From: an uncultured Clostridia bacterium
GTDB taxonomy: Bacteria > Bacillota > Clostridia > UBA1381
Direction: 5' to 3'
Length of the DNA stretch: 64,000 bases
NCBI GenBank assembly: GCA_944392335.1
Contig: CALXWJ010000012.1
Location: forward strand, 1 to 64,000
Position numbers and translations under genes: made by a program. Below the pieces are notes generated by a model. That model worked only from the letters and a program-made list of their open reading frames with translations, was not told the DNA's origin and did no database searches. Below, piece after piece: positions 18,179 through 29,726 of this stretch. The stretch's first letter is position 1. Each line of letters starts with the position of its first letter.

Positions 18179-18766
18179 TTACCTTTGGGACAAAATACTG
18201 TTGACTAAATCGGTCAATTCATTGTATTTGTCTTCAAAGATAGCATCTATTGAACAGTTTATATCGATTTTGCCGTATTTTATAATGAATCCGCCGTCAA
18301 TATCACAGAAATCCTCCGATATTTTGAGCTTGCCGTCTGAAATTTTTTCTGTTTGCTTTATAAATTCGCTGTCAATTATTTTTTTGTCTTTTAGTGAAAA
18401 TAAAATTTCACCCTCAATGTCCGAAACGGATTTTTTGAGAATAGTCAGCAATATTTTTTTGTATTCTTCCGGGGAAGCGTTTTTAACCGTTTTTTTAGCA
18501 TCTTCTATTATCTGAGAAATTGCGCGGCTTTTTGCCTGAAGCATTGCCCGACGTGTATGCTGTCTGTTTTCCGATTCGGCTGTCTGAATTATTTTTTCAC
18601 ATTCGGACGCTATTTTCAGATTTTCGGCATTTTTGAAATCCTCGGCGTCTTTTTTTGCAGATAATATTATTTCATCGGCTTTTTGCTGCGCAGTATTTAT
18701 TATTTTTTCTGCCTGTGCATTTGCTTTGTTTATAATATGCTCAGTTATTTTTTCCAAACCGCTCAT
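18179..18766 (-). CDS. ntpE: V-type ATP synthase subunit E
   Basis: A peripheral stalk subunit of about 195 residues. The N-terminal half is a long alanine-, lysine- and glutamate-rich helix typical of the E/G stator coiled coil; the C-terminal half includes GGFIIKYGKIDINCSIDAIF, a conserved E-subunit region. ATG 18766 is chosen over 18775 because the GGAAGGA site directly abuts the first ATG but is nine bases from the second. Confidence 0.9.
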   Translation of the reverse strand: MSGLEKITEHIINKANAQAEKIINTAQQKADEIILSAKKDAEDFKNAENLKIASECEKIIQTAESENRQHTRRAMLQAKSRAISQIIEDAKKTVKNASPEEYKKILLTILKKSVSDIEGEILFSLKDKKIIDSEFIKQTEKISDGKLKISEDFCDIDGGFIIKYGKIDINCSIDAIFEDKYNELTDLVNSILSQR

Positions 18767-18809
18767 TTCATCCATTCCTTCCGAAATTTATAGATTTACA
18801 GCACAATAA

Positions 18810-21267
<2,458 letters not shown>

Positions 21268-21302
21268 GTTATCACCCCTTTTTGTGTATACTGTCTTAAA
21301 AT

Positions 21303-21617
21303 TTAATCGGCTAAAATGTATTCTATTACCTGTCTGATTGCCGAAGCTTCGTCTGACATATATTTTTCATAAAGAGCTTGTGATGACCTTTCCGCGTGTT
21401 TTTGATTCTCATCCATTAAATTCTGCGCTTCTTTTTCAGCGGATGAAATGGCATCAATAAATTTATTTTTCATATTGGCAGTAAGTGTTTCTTTTGTATC
21501 CTTTGAAAATTTGTTTGCGTCGGAAATTATCTCAAGAGCCTTATTGTCCGCATCACTGATAATTTTTCTTGCTTTTTCCTCTGTTTCTTTTATTATATTG
21601 ACTGCTTCCTGAGCCAT
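21303..21617 (-). CDS. V-type ATPase peripheral stalk subunit G/H
   Basis: A 104-residue helical protein opening AQEAVNIIKETEEKARKIISDADNKA, an alanine/glutamate/lysine coiled coil typical of the small stator subunit that pairs with subunit E. It is the first gene of the V-ATPase operon, the usual place for this subunit in clostridia. ATG 21617 has an AAGGGGG site upstream; the frame is open further but without ribosome binding support. Confidence 0.85.
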   Translation of the reverse strand: MAQEAVNIIKETEEKARKIISDADNKALEIISDANKFSKDTKETLTANMKNKFIDAISSAEKEAQNLMDENQKHAERSSQALYEKYMSDEASAIRQVIEYILAD

Positions 21618-21676
21618 GCTATACCCCCTTTCGGTATAAAAATGCAAGAACATAATAGACAAAAGACAAAGGTAGC

Positions 21677-21705
21677 ATACCAATAAAATTTGCCGCCTTT
21701 GTCAA
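21677..21705 (-). promoter_or_regulatory. Candidate promoter of the V-ATPase operon
   Basis: On the minus strand a perfect TTGACA (21705-21700) is followed after 17 bases by TGGTAT (21682-21677), a weak -10. It lies about 60 bases upstream of the first gene of the operon. An alternative -10, TATGCT, would need a 20-base spacer. Confidence 0.4.
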
Positions 21706-21794
21706 ATATATTTTTTTATTGTTTTAAATATGATACCATATTTTACAATAAATGTATATATTTAATTAAAAATTATTAAAATAATTAGGCAAAA

Positions 21795-21824
21795 TTGACA
21801 AATACAGTGTTATGCTTTTATAAC
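21795..21824 (+). promoter_or_regulatory. Consensus-like promoter pointing into the 3' end of the SDR gene
   Basis: TTGACA (21795-21800), an 18-base spacer and TATAAC (21819-21824) on the plus strand. Genes on both sides are on the minus strand, so a transcript from here would run antisense to the dehydrogenase gene that ends at 21832. Such a close match may occur by chance in AT-rich sequence. Confidence 0.35.
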
Positions 21825-21831
21825 AAATATA

Positions 21832-22584
21832 TTAATTTGAAGTTTTGGATTTTTGTATTTTATAAACACATTTTGCACTTAATCTGTCAGGAATAATTTT
21901 TGAAAAAAATCTTGTACATTTGATTATAAAGGACGGTACAATAACGGTTTTATTTCTAAACATTTTTTTTAGAGCATATTTTGCGGTGTATTCTGCGGTA
22001 ATGGAAGAAACTCCGAATTTCACATCTGAAACATCGTTAAATTCTGTATCCACCGGGCCGGGACACAGTACGCTTATGTGTACCTTTGATTTTTCTTTTG
22101 AAATTTCTTCCGCAATTGCTTGGGTCAGGCGGTAAACATATGCTTTTGAAGCATAATATGATGAGAACATTGGGCCGGGGAAAAATGCCGCGGAAGAGGC
22201 TACATTTAAAATATAGCCGTAATTTCTTTCAATCATGCGTAAATAATAAAGCTTTGTGAGAATATGCACTGCCTTTATATTTACGTTAAGCATATTTATT
22301 TCTTTGTCAAGATCGCTTTTGCTGAAATTTCCGAATACACCGAAGCCCGCGTTGTTTATAAGTATATCAATATCGGGATATGCTTTGAATAATCCGAAGC
22401 ACTCTTCTTCAATCGACAGGTCACAGGTATAAATTTCAACGCTTACATTTTTAATGCTGTTTTTTAATTCCTGCAGGCGGCTTGTTCGTCTTGCGGTAAT
22501 TATGAGATCATAACCCATTTTTGCAAGCTCTTTTGCAAATTCCCTTCCTATTCCGGAACTTGCACCTGTTATCAATGCTTTCAT
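21832..22584 (-). CDS. Short-chain dehydrogenase/reductase
   Basis: A 250-residue classical SDR that would use NAD(P)H to reduce or oxidise a small carbonyl or alcohol substrate. The cofactor motif TGASSGIG is at 6-13, NNAGFG at 77-82 and the catalytic Y143-x3-K147 pair follows the serine around 130-131. The C-terminal 40 residues (FIIKCTRFFSKIIPDRLSAK) are hydrophobic and basic and may associate with membrane, as in the DltE/YqjQ-like SDR group. The start has a GGAGG site. The substrate is unknown. Confidence 0.9.
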   Translation of the reverse strand: MKALITGASSGIGREFAKELAKMGYDLIITARRTSRLQELKNSIKNVSVEIYTCDLSIEEECFGLFKAYPDIDILINNAGFGVFGNFSKSDLDKEINMLNVNIKAVHILTKLYYLRMIERNYGYILNVASSAAFFPGPMFSSYYASKAYVYRLTQAIAEEISKEKSKVHISVLCPGPVDTEFNDVSDVKFGVSSITAEYTAKYALKKMFRNKTVIVPSFIIKCTRFFSKIIPDRLSAKCVYKIQKSKTSN

Positions 22585-22627
22585 AGTATGCCTCCGTATT
22601 ATGATTTTTATTAAAAATATATTTTGT

Positions 22628-22760
22628 AACTGCGCATATGTTGTCCCCGGCGTAATCGGCGGGCCCTGTATTTATGATCGGTCAGAGTACGATCTCCCGC
22701 TGATTACGGCGCAGGCTTTGCTCTTGTCCTCTTAAAATGACGGGACAAGCCCTTATTGAA
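22628..22760 (+). repeat. Dispersed structured intergenic repeat (copy C)
   Basis: A full copy beginning AACTGCGCATATGTTGTC and ending CCCTTATTGAA. Its right-hand hairpin is the best preserved, CTTGTCC paired with GGACAAG. Hairpin 1 is degenerate here. Both neighbouring genes are on the minus strand, so this copy is antisense to them. Confidence 0.85.
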
Positions 22761-22788
22761 ATTCTTGAGATGATAATCTATGTCAAAA

Positions 22789-24903
22789 TCAATTTTTTTT
22801 GAGCAGACCTATGCTGTCAAAATCAATTTCTTCAAACATTACCTTTTCTGCCTTTATGCCCCTTACACGGTCATTTACGTTTTTGGCATATTTTGATTTG
22901 AGATATGAGTTTTGTTTCAGTTTAAAGTTAAGATGGCTTGGGTTTTCATCAACAAAATTCTGATATTGGTTGCTGCACACAAAGTTATTGTAATATAGTG
23001 TCGTGTGATTGTAGTTGCTTGTGTATGTATCGTAAAGGTACGGATAATGCTCCTTCCATACGTTGTCGGTAATGTCAACGCCGCGCAAATCATCCGGGGA
23101 GGCGGTTATCCTTGTTATAAAGGTTTCATCGGTGTGCATTCTTTCATAGGAGTTATCATAAGTGTTGGGATCAAGCCCGGGATAACAGTCTATCAATATG
23201 TTGTTTGCAACCGATGTTTGCCCTCCGTTATTCCAATGGATCGTGGAAAAGAAGAATCTGCCCTTTTGAACGATATCATAGAAGTAGTTCCCGTAAACCT
23301 CATTGTATATTGCATTATCGTCAAAATATATGGCGGTAAAACCATACATATCATAGCTGTGGGGATTTTTGATGTCATATATGAAATTGTATCTTATTTT
23401 GTTTCCCACTTCGCTGGGATCCCTGCCCATATAAATAGCGGCGCCGTCGCTTATGCTTTTTGCGACATTGTGTATTTTTGAGTATTCGATAAGATGATCG
23501 TTTCCGTGGATGTATACCGCAAAGCCTTCAAGATCATCGAGTTCGCAGTGGCTTATAACATTTCCCACGCCCCAGATATTGACCGCGCCCTTGTATGTCA
23601 GGTCAAGCCTGTTCACGTTATGTATATGGGTGTTATATACTTTGTTGTTGGCGGGAATGAGCTTTTTTCTGTTACCTCCGCCGAGCATAATACCTCCGGC
23701 GCCAATATCATGGATATCACACCCTGATATAAGATGATTTTTACCGCCGTTTCCATCATATGCGGCATACTCATATATATATTCATGCCAACTGCCTATA
23801 CCTTCAGACATAGGCTGTGGTTTTATTTTATCATGGTCATAGACACCGTGACAGTTTGTGAGCCCGTCGGGAAGGGGAGTGATACCCTGTCCGATCTGAA
23901 CGGCAACGATTCCGAGATTTCTGAACTCACAGTTATTTACCGATATACCTTCGCCGCCCTCGATATATACACCCGAACCTCTTGAATTTTCAAATATTAT
24001 ATTTTCAAAAGAGATATTGCTTGCATTTATGAAGGAGATCATGGGAGAGGTCAGTACCGAAAGCTGTATCAGGGCGTTCGTTATATCACAGTCAGGATAA
24101 AAATATAACTTTTTATTGCCGCGGTCTATATAATATTCTCCCTCCTCGCCTATTTCCTCCAAAAGATTTACGATCCTCCAACGGTGTTCGGCAAGGGCTT
24201 TAAGACCGTTTAAGCCGGGATTTTTTAATTTGATCGTCCTGTCCTTTATATTGATCGATTCGACCTTTATCGTATCGTCTGCATAGCAGTTTGCAAAAAA
24301 ACCGCAAATATATGCATCCTCTGCATTTACCCATTTGTCGCCCCTGTCGTCGTCGTATCCGAAAATACCGCCGCGCATGGAAAAATCGCCTTTCATGGGT
24401 ATACTGCCGCTGTCAATGACCTTTCCGAGAGGGATGTAACCATCCTTCGGGTATGCGGCAATTTTTTGAGGTACAGAATTTATAAAAAGCTCATTCGGCG
24501 CGGGGATATAGGGATGACGAAAACCTCTTGCGCCGTACTTGCCCAATTCTATCCCAAAGCATGACAGATCGGCTTCATATATATGCTCTTTTGCCTTTTC
24601 ATCAATAATTTTGTCCAAAATCGTGTTATCGCAAACCTTTTTTATAAGGCTTTGGTCAATTATTATTCCGCCGTCAAAATATACCTTTTCACCTGCCGCT
24701 GCCTTGTATACTGCCGATTTGTCATTTTTTGTAAATCTCAGGGTGTCTTTAAAATGATATCTTCCTCCTTTTATGATGACCTCGGGCTTTTCGTTAGTAT
24801 TGATATTTTCGATGTATTTTTTTGCTTCATCGATTGATCCGAATGGATTATCGATGCTTCCGTCGGGTGTTGATGAAGTTATTTTACCTACATAAATTTC
24901 CAT
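22789..24903 (-). CDS. GH141-like right-handed beta-helix protein, cytosolic
   Basis: A 704-residue protein without a signal peptide. It opens with EIYVGKITSSTPDGSIDNPFGSIDEAKKYI, the start common to GH141-like parallel beta-helix enzymes. A characteristic segment NLLEEIGEEGEYYIDRGNK followed by LYFYPD lies around residues 234-260. Many beta-helix turns follow (for example SNISFENIIFENSRGSGV, and FTAIYFDDNAIYNEVYGNYF near 525-545). Known GH141 members include xylanase and alpha-L-fucosidase activities on plant glycans. Related sequences form the catalytic part of the secreted proteins at 53590 and 57358. The assignment to the fold is firm, to the family probable and to the substrate open. Confidence 0.78.
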   Translation of the reverse strand: MEIYVGKITSSTPDGSIDNPFGSIDEAKKYIENINTNEKPEVIIKGGRYHFKDTLRFTKNDKSAVYKAAAGEKVYFDGGIIIDQSLIKKVCDNTILDKIIDEKAKEHIYEADLSCFGIELGKYGARGFRHPYIPAPNELFINSVPQKIAAYPKDGYIPLGKVIDSGSIPMKGDFSMRGGIFGYDDDRGDKWVNAEDAYICGFFANCYADDTIKVESINIKDRTIKLKNPGLNGLKALAEHRWRIVNLLEEIGEEGEYYIDRGNKKLYFYPDCDITNALIQLSVLTSPMISFINASNISFENIIFENSRGSGVYIEGGEGISVNNCEFRNLGIVAVQIGQGITPLPDGLTNCHGVYDHDKIKPQPMSEGIGSWHEYIYEYAAYDGNGGKNHLISGCDIHDIGAGGIMLGGGNRKKLIPANNKVYNTHIHNVNRLDLTYKGAVNIWGVGNVISHCELDDLEGFAVYIHGNDHLIEYSKIHNVAKSISDGAAIYMGRDPSEVGNKIRYNFIYDIKNPHSYDMYGFTAIYFDDNAIYNEVYGNYFYDIVQKGRFFFSTIHWNNGGQTSVANNILIDCYPGLDPNTYDNSYERMHTDETFITRITASPDDLRGVDITDNVWKEHYPYLYDTYTSNYNHTTLYYNNFVCSNQYQNFVDENPSHLNFKLKQNSYLKSKYAKNVNDRVRGIKAEKVMFEEIDFDSIGLLKKN

Positions 24904-25201
24904 GTTTGATCCTCCAAATAAAAAATTTTACGGTTTAAGCTATGATATCATATATCAGTGTATAATTCAATAGAAAATTTATAAAATTAAAATATAATGA
25001 TAGGCATTATTGAAAAATAATTTTATTTTTCCAAATTTTATTGAAAAGAATAAAAAATTTTGAATTGACCGTTGCATTAATTTTACCTTATTTCTTTTTT
25101 GTATGAGATATGTTCAATTAATCTCATTTTTGACTTTAACTTTTCAGTATACATAAACTCAACTCAGGACAAGTTAAAAAAAGAAAGTGAGGTGAAAAAG
25201 T

Positions 25202-26437
25202 TTGTCCGCAAAAAAAATTTTTAAAAATGCAGCGATCGGACTTATAAGCGTTTCCGCCGTGAGCTTCTTATTAAATATCACAATACCGTCCGATATTGTT
25301 ATAAATGAAAATTCAAAAATTTCATTAAAAACCTTTCCGATGCTGAAAGCAAATGCATACTCTGTTGCAAATTTGTCACAGCCCGAGGTCGAGGTCGACA
25401 ACGGACTGATAAATATCAGTTCAAAGGAATGCGGAAATTTCAACTACGACCTGAAATTGATGGATACGATCCCGATAAAGAACATCAATGTGTCGGTCAT
25501 ACCGAAAAAATATGTAATTCCGTCGGGTGAATCAATAGGGGTAAAGATGTATACCGACGGATTATTGGTAGTATATGTTTCCGAGGTCAACGGGATTGAC
25601 GGGATACAATATACACCGGCAAGGGATGCGGGGCTTTGCGAGGGTGACAGGATATTGAGCGTTGACGGTTACGAATTGACGACCAACGAGGAGTTTTCGG
25701 AATATATCAACAATGTTAAACAACAGGTTCATCTGAGGGTTGCACGAGAGGGTGAGTTTTTTGAAACCGATATTGTCCCAGCAGTTTCAGATGATAATAA
25801 ATATAAAGTAGGTATGTGGGTACGTGACAGTACGGCCGGAATCGGTACCATGACTTATTATGAACCGGAAACAAATGTTTATGCAGCGTTGGGGCACGCG
25901 ATTTGCGATACCGATACCGGAAGTATTTTAAAAATATCACAGGGCGCATTGATGGAATGTGATATAATCTCGGTCAAAAAGGGTCAAAGCGGTATTCCTG
26001 GAGAGCTGTGCGGAAGTTTTTCCGGAGCGGAAATAGGAACGATTACAGAAAATAATGAATTTGGTATTTATGGGAAATTAACACGCGAATATGATAATAA
26101 AGGCAATTTGACGGAAGTGGCGACACGTTTTCAGACAAAGGAAGGACCTGCCGAAATTTTATGCGATATAGACGGTTCGGGAGTAAAAAGTTATCCTGTG
26201 GAGATAACAAAAATATCAAAGACGGCAGCGCTTGACAATAAAGGGTTGGTTATAAAAATAGTCGACGGCGGGCTTTTGGAAAAGACAGGGGGTATCGTTC
26301 AGGGTATGAGCGGTGCGCCGATACTGCAAAACGGAATGCTGGTAGGCGCGGTCACCCATGTTTTTGTAAACGATCCGACCCGAGGGTATGGAATTTTTGC
26401 AGAAAATATGATTGATATAACCAATGGTATGAATTAA
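25202..26437 (+). CDS. spoIVB: SpoIVB peptidase
   Basis: A 411-residue serine peptidase made in the forespore that signals across the intermembrane space to release pro-sigma-K processing. It has an N-terminal membrane segment (about 9-27), a PDZ domain (about 110-195, with ARDAGLCEGDRILSVDGYEL) and an S55 peptidase domain whose catalytic residues are readable as H232 (ALGHAICD) and S370 (GMSGAP), with D355 as the probable acid. The start is TTG at 25202, preceded by GAGGTGA at suitable spacing. In many Firmicutes spo0A follows directly; here it does not, and the Rnf operon comes next. Confidence 0.93.
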   Translation: MSAKKIFKNAAIGLISVSAVSFLLNITIPSDIVINENSKISLKTFPMLKANAYSVANLSQPEVEVDNGLINISSKECGNFNYDLKLMDTIPIKNINVSVIPKKYVIPSGESIGVKMYTDGLLVVYVSEVNGIDGIQYTPARDAGLCEGDRILSVDGYELTTNEEFSEYINNVKQQVHLRVAREGEFFETDIVPAVSDDNKYKVGMWVRDSTAGIGTMTYYEPETNVYAALGHAICDTDTGSILKISQGALMECDIISVKKGQSGIPGELCGSFSGAEIGTITENNEFGIYGKLTREYDNKGNLTEVATRFQTKEGPAEILCDIDGSGVKSYPVEITKISKTAALDNKGLVIKIVDGGLLEKTGGIVQGMSGAPILQNGMLVGAVTHVFVNDPTRGYGIFAENMIDITNGMN

Positions 26438-26440
26438 TGA

Positions 26441-26493
26441 AAGCTGTAACATTTTGAGGGTCTTATAAAAGACTTGTCTTAATGTTACAGCTT
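26441..26493. repeat. Inverted repeat after spoIVB
   Basis: AAGCTGTAACATT and AATGTTACAGCTT (26441-26453 with 26481-26493) form a perfect 13-base stem only a few bases after the spoIVB stop. There is no T-run after it, so it may be an RNA-stabilising hairpin that precedes the true terminator. Confidence 0.6.
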
Positions 26494-26516
26494 AAATAAA
26501 TTAATAAAAGCGATGT

Positions 26517-26562
26517 CAGCCCATTATCATCGAAAGCGCATCAATGGGCTGTTATTTTTTTA
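26517..26562 (+). terminator. Rho-independent terminator downstream of spoIVB
   Basis: CAGCCCATT/AATGGGCTG (26517-26525 with 26543-26551) followed by TTATTTTTTT. It separates spoIVB from the Rnf operon. The remaining 240 bases up to rnfC are AT-rich and contain the candidate rnf promoter and leader. Confidence 0.85.
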
Positions 26563-26630
26563 TAAAAGTTTTTATATGTGAATAATATATAAAATATTTT
26601 TATAATAAATAGTATTTTTTGTTATTTGTC

Positions 26631-26678
26631 TTGATTTACAACAAGAATTATGTTATTATTAAAATAATTGTTTAACAA
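26631..26678 (+). promoter_or_regulatory. Candidate rnf promoter with palindrome at the start site
   Basis: TTGATT (26631-26636), a 17-base spacer and TATTAT (26654-26659) form a promoter about 150 bases upstream of rnfC. Immediately after the -10, TTGTTTAACAA (26668-26678) is a perfect short palindrome that resembles a half-compressed Rex- or HcpR-type site; regulator identity is speculative. Confidence 0.45.
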
Positions 26679-26807
26679 AGAGTGTAATTATATTAATACA
26701 TGTACATTTCAATAAAAATTAAGTATTGGCTGATTTTTGAGATTTATGCCTGAATTGTTAAACGTCAAGGTTTGATACATTATTGATTGATGAAAGGAAT
26801 GAAATAT

Positions 26808-28127
26808 ATGGCGAAGACATTTAAAGGCGGTTTATATATTGATGACAATAAAAAGCGTACCGAAAAGGTACCGATAAGGATGATTGATGGAAGCCCGATC
26901 CATATTTATCCGCTGCAGCAGCATATAGGCGCACCCTTAAAGGAGACTGTGAAGCCCGGGGACAAAGTAAAAGTCGGTACAGTTATTGCCGACAATACCG
27001 ACGCGTTTGTAAGCGTCCCTTTGCACAGCTCTGTATCGGGAACGGTAAAGGCTGTTGAGCGGCGTTATCACCCGTCGGGCATAAAGGTGACCTCGGTTGT
27101 GGTTGAAAATGACGGCTTGTATGAGACCGATGAGAATATCAGACCGAGGGATCCCCAAAATCTGACGTCTAAGGAAATAATTTCGGTTATCCGCCGGTCA
27201 GGGGTAGTCGGAATGGGGGGCGCGGGATTCCCGACACATGTTAAGCTAAGTCCGCCGGAGGGTAAAAAGATAACGCACATTATAGTAAACGGGGCGGAAT
27301 GTGAACCCTATCTTACATCCGATCACAGAAGGATGCTTGAAACGCCGGAGGAGATAATTGACGGCCTTAAAATCGCAATGAAGGCATTGGGTCTTGAACA
27401 GGGATACGTGGGAATCGAAACAAACAAGCCTGACGCGATCGAAAGCATGAAGAAAAGTGCGGATGAAAATATAACCATCGTACCCTTGAAAACAAAGTAT
27501 CCCCAGGGAGCTGAAAAACAGCTTATTTACGCAATAACAAAAAGACAAGTCCCGTCGGGAGGGCTTCCCGCCGATGTAGGGGCGGTCGTATTGAACATAG
27601 ATACGGTGGTGCAGATATCAAAAGCATTCAGAACGGGAATGCCTTTAATTGAAAGAATAGTTACAATGTCGGGAGACTGCATAAAAAATCCGGGAAACCT
27701 TCAGGTAAGGATTGGAATGCCGTTTTCCGCTTTGATAGATGCATGCGGAGGCTTTACAGGCGATGTAAAAAAATTGATAATGGGCGGGCCGATGATGGGG
27801 ATCGCGCAGTTTTCAGCCGATGTCCCTGTGATAAAAACAACGTCGGGTCTGATAGCTTTGTCTGATGACGGCAATACATATGATGAGAATACACCGTGTA
27901 TCAGGTGCGGAAAATGCATAGAGCATTGTCCGATGAACTTAATGCCGTTGTATCTTAATAAATTTGTCAGAGCCGGAAAGCTTGACATGGCGGAAAAATA
28001 TAATGTCATGGATTGTATTGAATGCGGGATCTGTTCATATCTGTGCCCGGGATTGCAAAGCCCGCTTAATTCGATAAGAATGGCAAAGCAACAGATAGCG
28101 GAGAACAGAAGGAAAAATAAGGATTAA
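26808..28127 (+). CDS. rnfC: Rnf complex subunit RnfC
   Basis: A 439-residue peripheral subunit thought to take or deliver electrons at NAD(H). It has a biotin/lipoyl-like N-terminal domain (about 30-105), the flavin/NADH-binding GMGGAGFPTHVKL (136-148), an SLBB region, and two 4Fe-4S clusters near the C-terminus (CIRCGKCIEHCP and CIECGICSYLCP). ATG 26808 is chosen among several in-frame starts because AAAGGA lies nine bases upstream. First gene of a canonical rnfCDGEAB operon, which couples ferredoxin:NAD+ electron transfer to Na+ or H+ export. Confidence 0.95.
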   Translation: MAKTFKGGLYIDDNKKRTEKVPIRMIDGSPIHIYPLQQHIGAPLKETVKPGDKVKVGTVIADNTDAFVSVPLHSSVSGTVKAVERRYHPSGIKVTSVVVENDGLYETDENIRPRDPQNLTSKEIISVIRRSGVVGMGGAGFPTHVKLSPPEGKKITHIIVNGAECEPYLTSDHRRMLETPEEIIDGLKIAMKALGLEQGYVGIETNKPDAIESMKKSADENITIVPLKTKYPQGAEKQLIYAITKRQVPSGGLPADVGAVVLNIDTVVQISKAFRTGMPLIERIVTMSGDCIKNPGNLQVRIGMPFSALIDACGGFTGDVKKLIMGGPMMGIAQFSADVPVIKTTSGLIALSDDGNTYDENTPCIRCGKCIEHCPMNLMPLYLNKFVRAGKLDMAEKYNVMDCIECGICSYLCPGLQSPLNSIRMAKQQIAENRRKNKD

Positions 28128-28142
28128 GGGAGGAAATGCGTA

Positions 28143-29108
28143 ATGGAACATAGATTTATTGTATCATCTTCGCCTCATATACATCAAAAGGAAACAGTTG
28201 CGGATATTATGCTTGATGTTATAGTGGCATTGCTTCCCGCGACTTTTATGGGAATATATTATTTTGGATTAAACGCCGCATTGATCGTTTTGACCGCAAT
28301 TGCAGCGTGTGTTGTTTTTGAATATTTGTATGAATTGTTTATGCATAAAAGCATAACGGTAAAGGATATGTCGGCAGTGGTTACAGGTTTATTGATAGGG
28401 CTTAATATGCCGCCGACGATACCGCTTTGGATGGTTGTTGCGGGTTCGGCTTTTGCCATAATAATAGTAAAGCAGCTTTATGGCGGATTGGGCAAAAACT
28501 TTTTAAATCCCGCATTGGCGGCAAGATGCTTTATGCTGGCTGCGTGGGCAGGAGCTATGACGGCCTTTGTCCAGCCGTTGACGGGAGCGGACGCCGTCAC
28601 CTCAGCAACTCCCCTTGCGATCTTAAAAGGGTCGGCAGAAGGGACGCTTCCGGCGTTATCTAAGGCGTTTCTGGGCATTACAGGAGGTTCAATAGGTGAA
28701 ACATCGGATGCCATGCTTATTTTGGGAGGACTTTATTTGATCATAAAAAGGGTCATAAATTGGAGGATCCCTGTAACTTACATACTTGTGTTTGCGATAT
28801 TGACATTTTTGTTCGGAAATAATTTATATGATCTGCCGCAGCTGCAGTTTACTTTGCTGCATGTATTTTCGGGAGGCTTGATGCTGGGCGCGTTTTTCAT
28901 GGCGACAGATTATACTACCACCCCCACTACATTGAAAGGGCAGATAATATTCGGAGTCGGCTGCGGTATTCTGACATTTGTTATCAGAAGATTCGGGGGA
29001 TATCCCGAGGGCGTGTCATTTTCGATCCTGCTGATGAATATATTAACGCCTTTGATAGACAGATACACGGTACCGAAGAAATTCGGCTTTCAAAAACCGT
29101 TAAAGTAA
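28143..29108 (+). CDS. rnfD: Rnf complex subunit RnfD
   Basis: A 321-residue integral membrane subunit with about nine hydrophobic segments. The covalent FMN attachment motif is visible as AVTSATPLA, with T156 the likely flavinylated threonine. LGKNFLNPALAARCF (117-130) is another family mark. It lies 16 bases after rnfC with a GGGAGG site and forms part of the Rnf membrane core with rnfG, rnfE and rnfA. Confidence 0.95.
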   Translation: MEHRFIVSSSPHIHQKETVADIMLDVIVALLPATFMGIYYFGLNAALIVLTAIAACVVFEYLYELFMHKSITVKDMSAVVTGLLIGLNMPPTIPLWMVVAGSAFAIIIVKQLYGGLGKNFLNPALAARCFMLAAWAGAMTAFVQPLTGADAVTSATPLAILKGSAEGTLPALSKAFLGITGGSIGETSDAMLILGGLYLIIKRVINWRIPVTYILVFAILTFLFGNNLYDLPQLQFTLLHVFSGGLMLGAFFMATDYTTTPTTLKGQIIFGVGCGILTFVIRRFGGYPEGVSFSILLMNILTPLIDRYTVPKKFGFQKPLK

Positions 29109-29144
29109 TATCGGTTCTTCTTAAATGGAAAGAGAGGATGGAAA

Positions 29145-29726
29145 ATGTTAAACAAAGATCAAATAAAAAATATATTTAAAGTTGGATTTACTCTTTGTGC
29201 AATAACCGCCGTATCGGCATTGATCCTGGCATTTGTAAATTCCCTGACCGCACCGGTAATTGCAAAAAACACCGCCGAAAAGCAGCAGCAGGCAATGCTT
29301 GAGGTTTTACCTTCGGCAAGCGGCTTTTCCGATGAAAATTTAATAAATGACAGCGTGGATAAAATTGTAACGGCAGTTTATGAGGGAAATGATGAAAACA
29401 AAAATGTATGCGGATATGCGGTGATGGTATCGCCCAACGGATACGGCGGCGCGATATCAATGACGGTGGGCGTCGATTTGGAGCTGAAGGTTACCGGAGT
29501 GGACATAATCTCACAGTCGGAAACGCCGGGCCTGGGCGCAAAATGTGTAGAGGATGATTTCAAAAACCAGTATATAGGAAAAAGCAAAGGGATAACCGTT
29601 TCAAAAAGCGGAGCAAAAGATAATGAAATCGATGCGATATCAAGCGCCACAATTACATCCAATGCCGTAACTCTCGGCGTAAATACTGCGATTGACGCCG
29701 TAATTCTGATAAAGGGGGATAAGTAA
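29145..29726 (+). CDS. rnfG: Rnf complex subunit RnfG
   Basis: A 193-residue subunit with one N-terminal membrane segment (about 13-33) and an extracytoplasmic FMN-binding domain. The covalent FMN site is readable in AISSATITSNAV, with T169 as the modified threonine; ETPGLGAKC is also conserved. Its flavin passes electrons between the membrane subunits of Rnf. Confidence 0.94.
   Translation: MLNKDQIKNIFKVGFTLCAITAVSALILAFVNSLTAPVIAKNTAEKQQQAMLEVLPSASGFSDENLINDSVDKIVTAVYEGNDENKNVCGYAVMVSPNGYGGAISMTVGVDLELKVTGVDIISQSETPGLGAKCVEDDFKNQYIGKSKGITVSKSGAKDNEIDAISSATITSNAVTLGVNTAIDAVILIKGDK

Noticed and set aside
25103-25127. ATGAGAT/ATCTCAT hairpin upstream of spoIVB as a terminator
   Set aside because: The stem is short and AT-rich, and no plus-strand gene ends before it.
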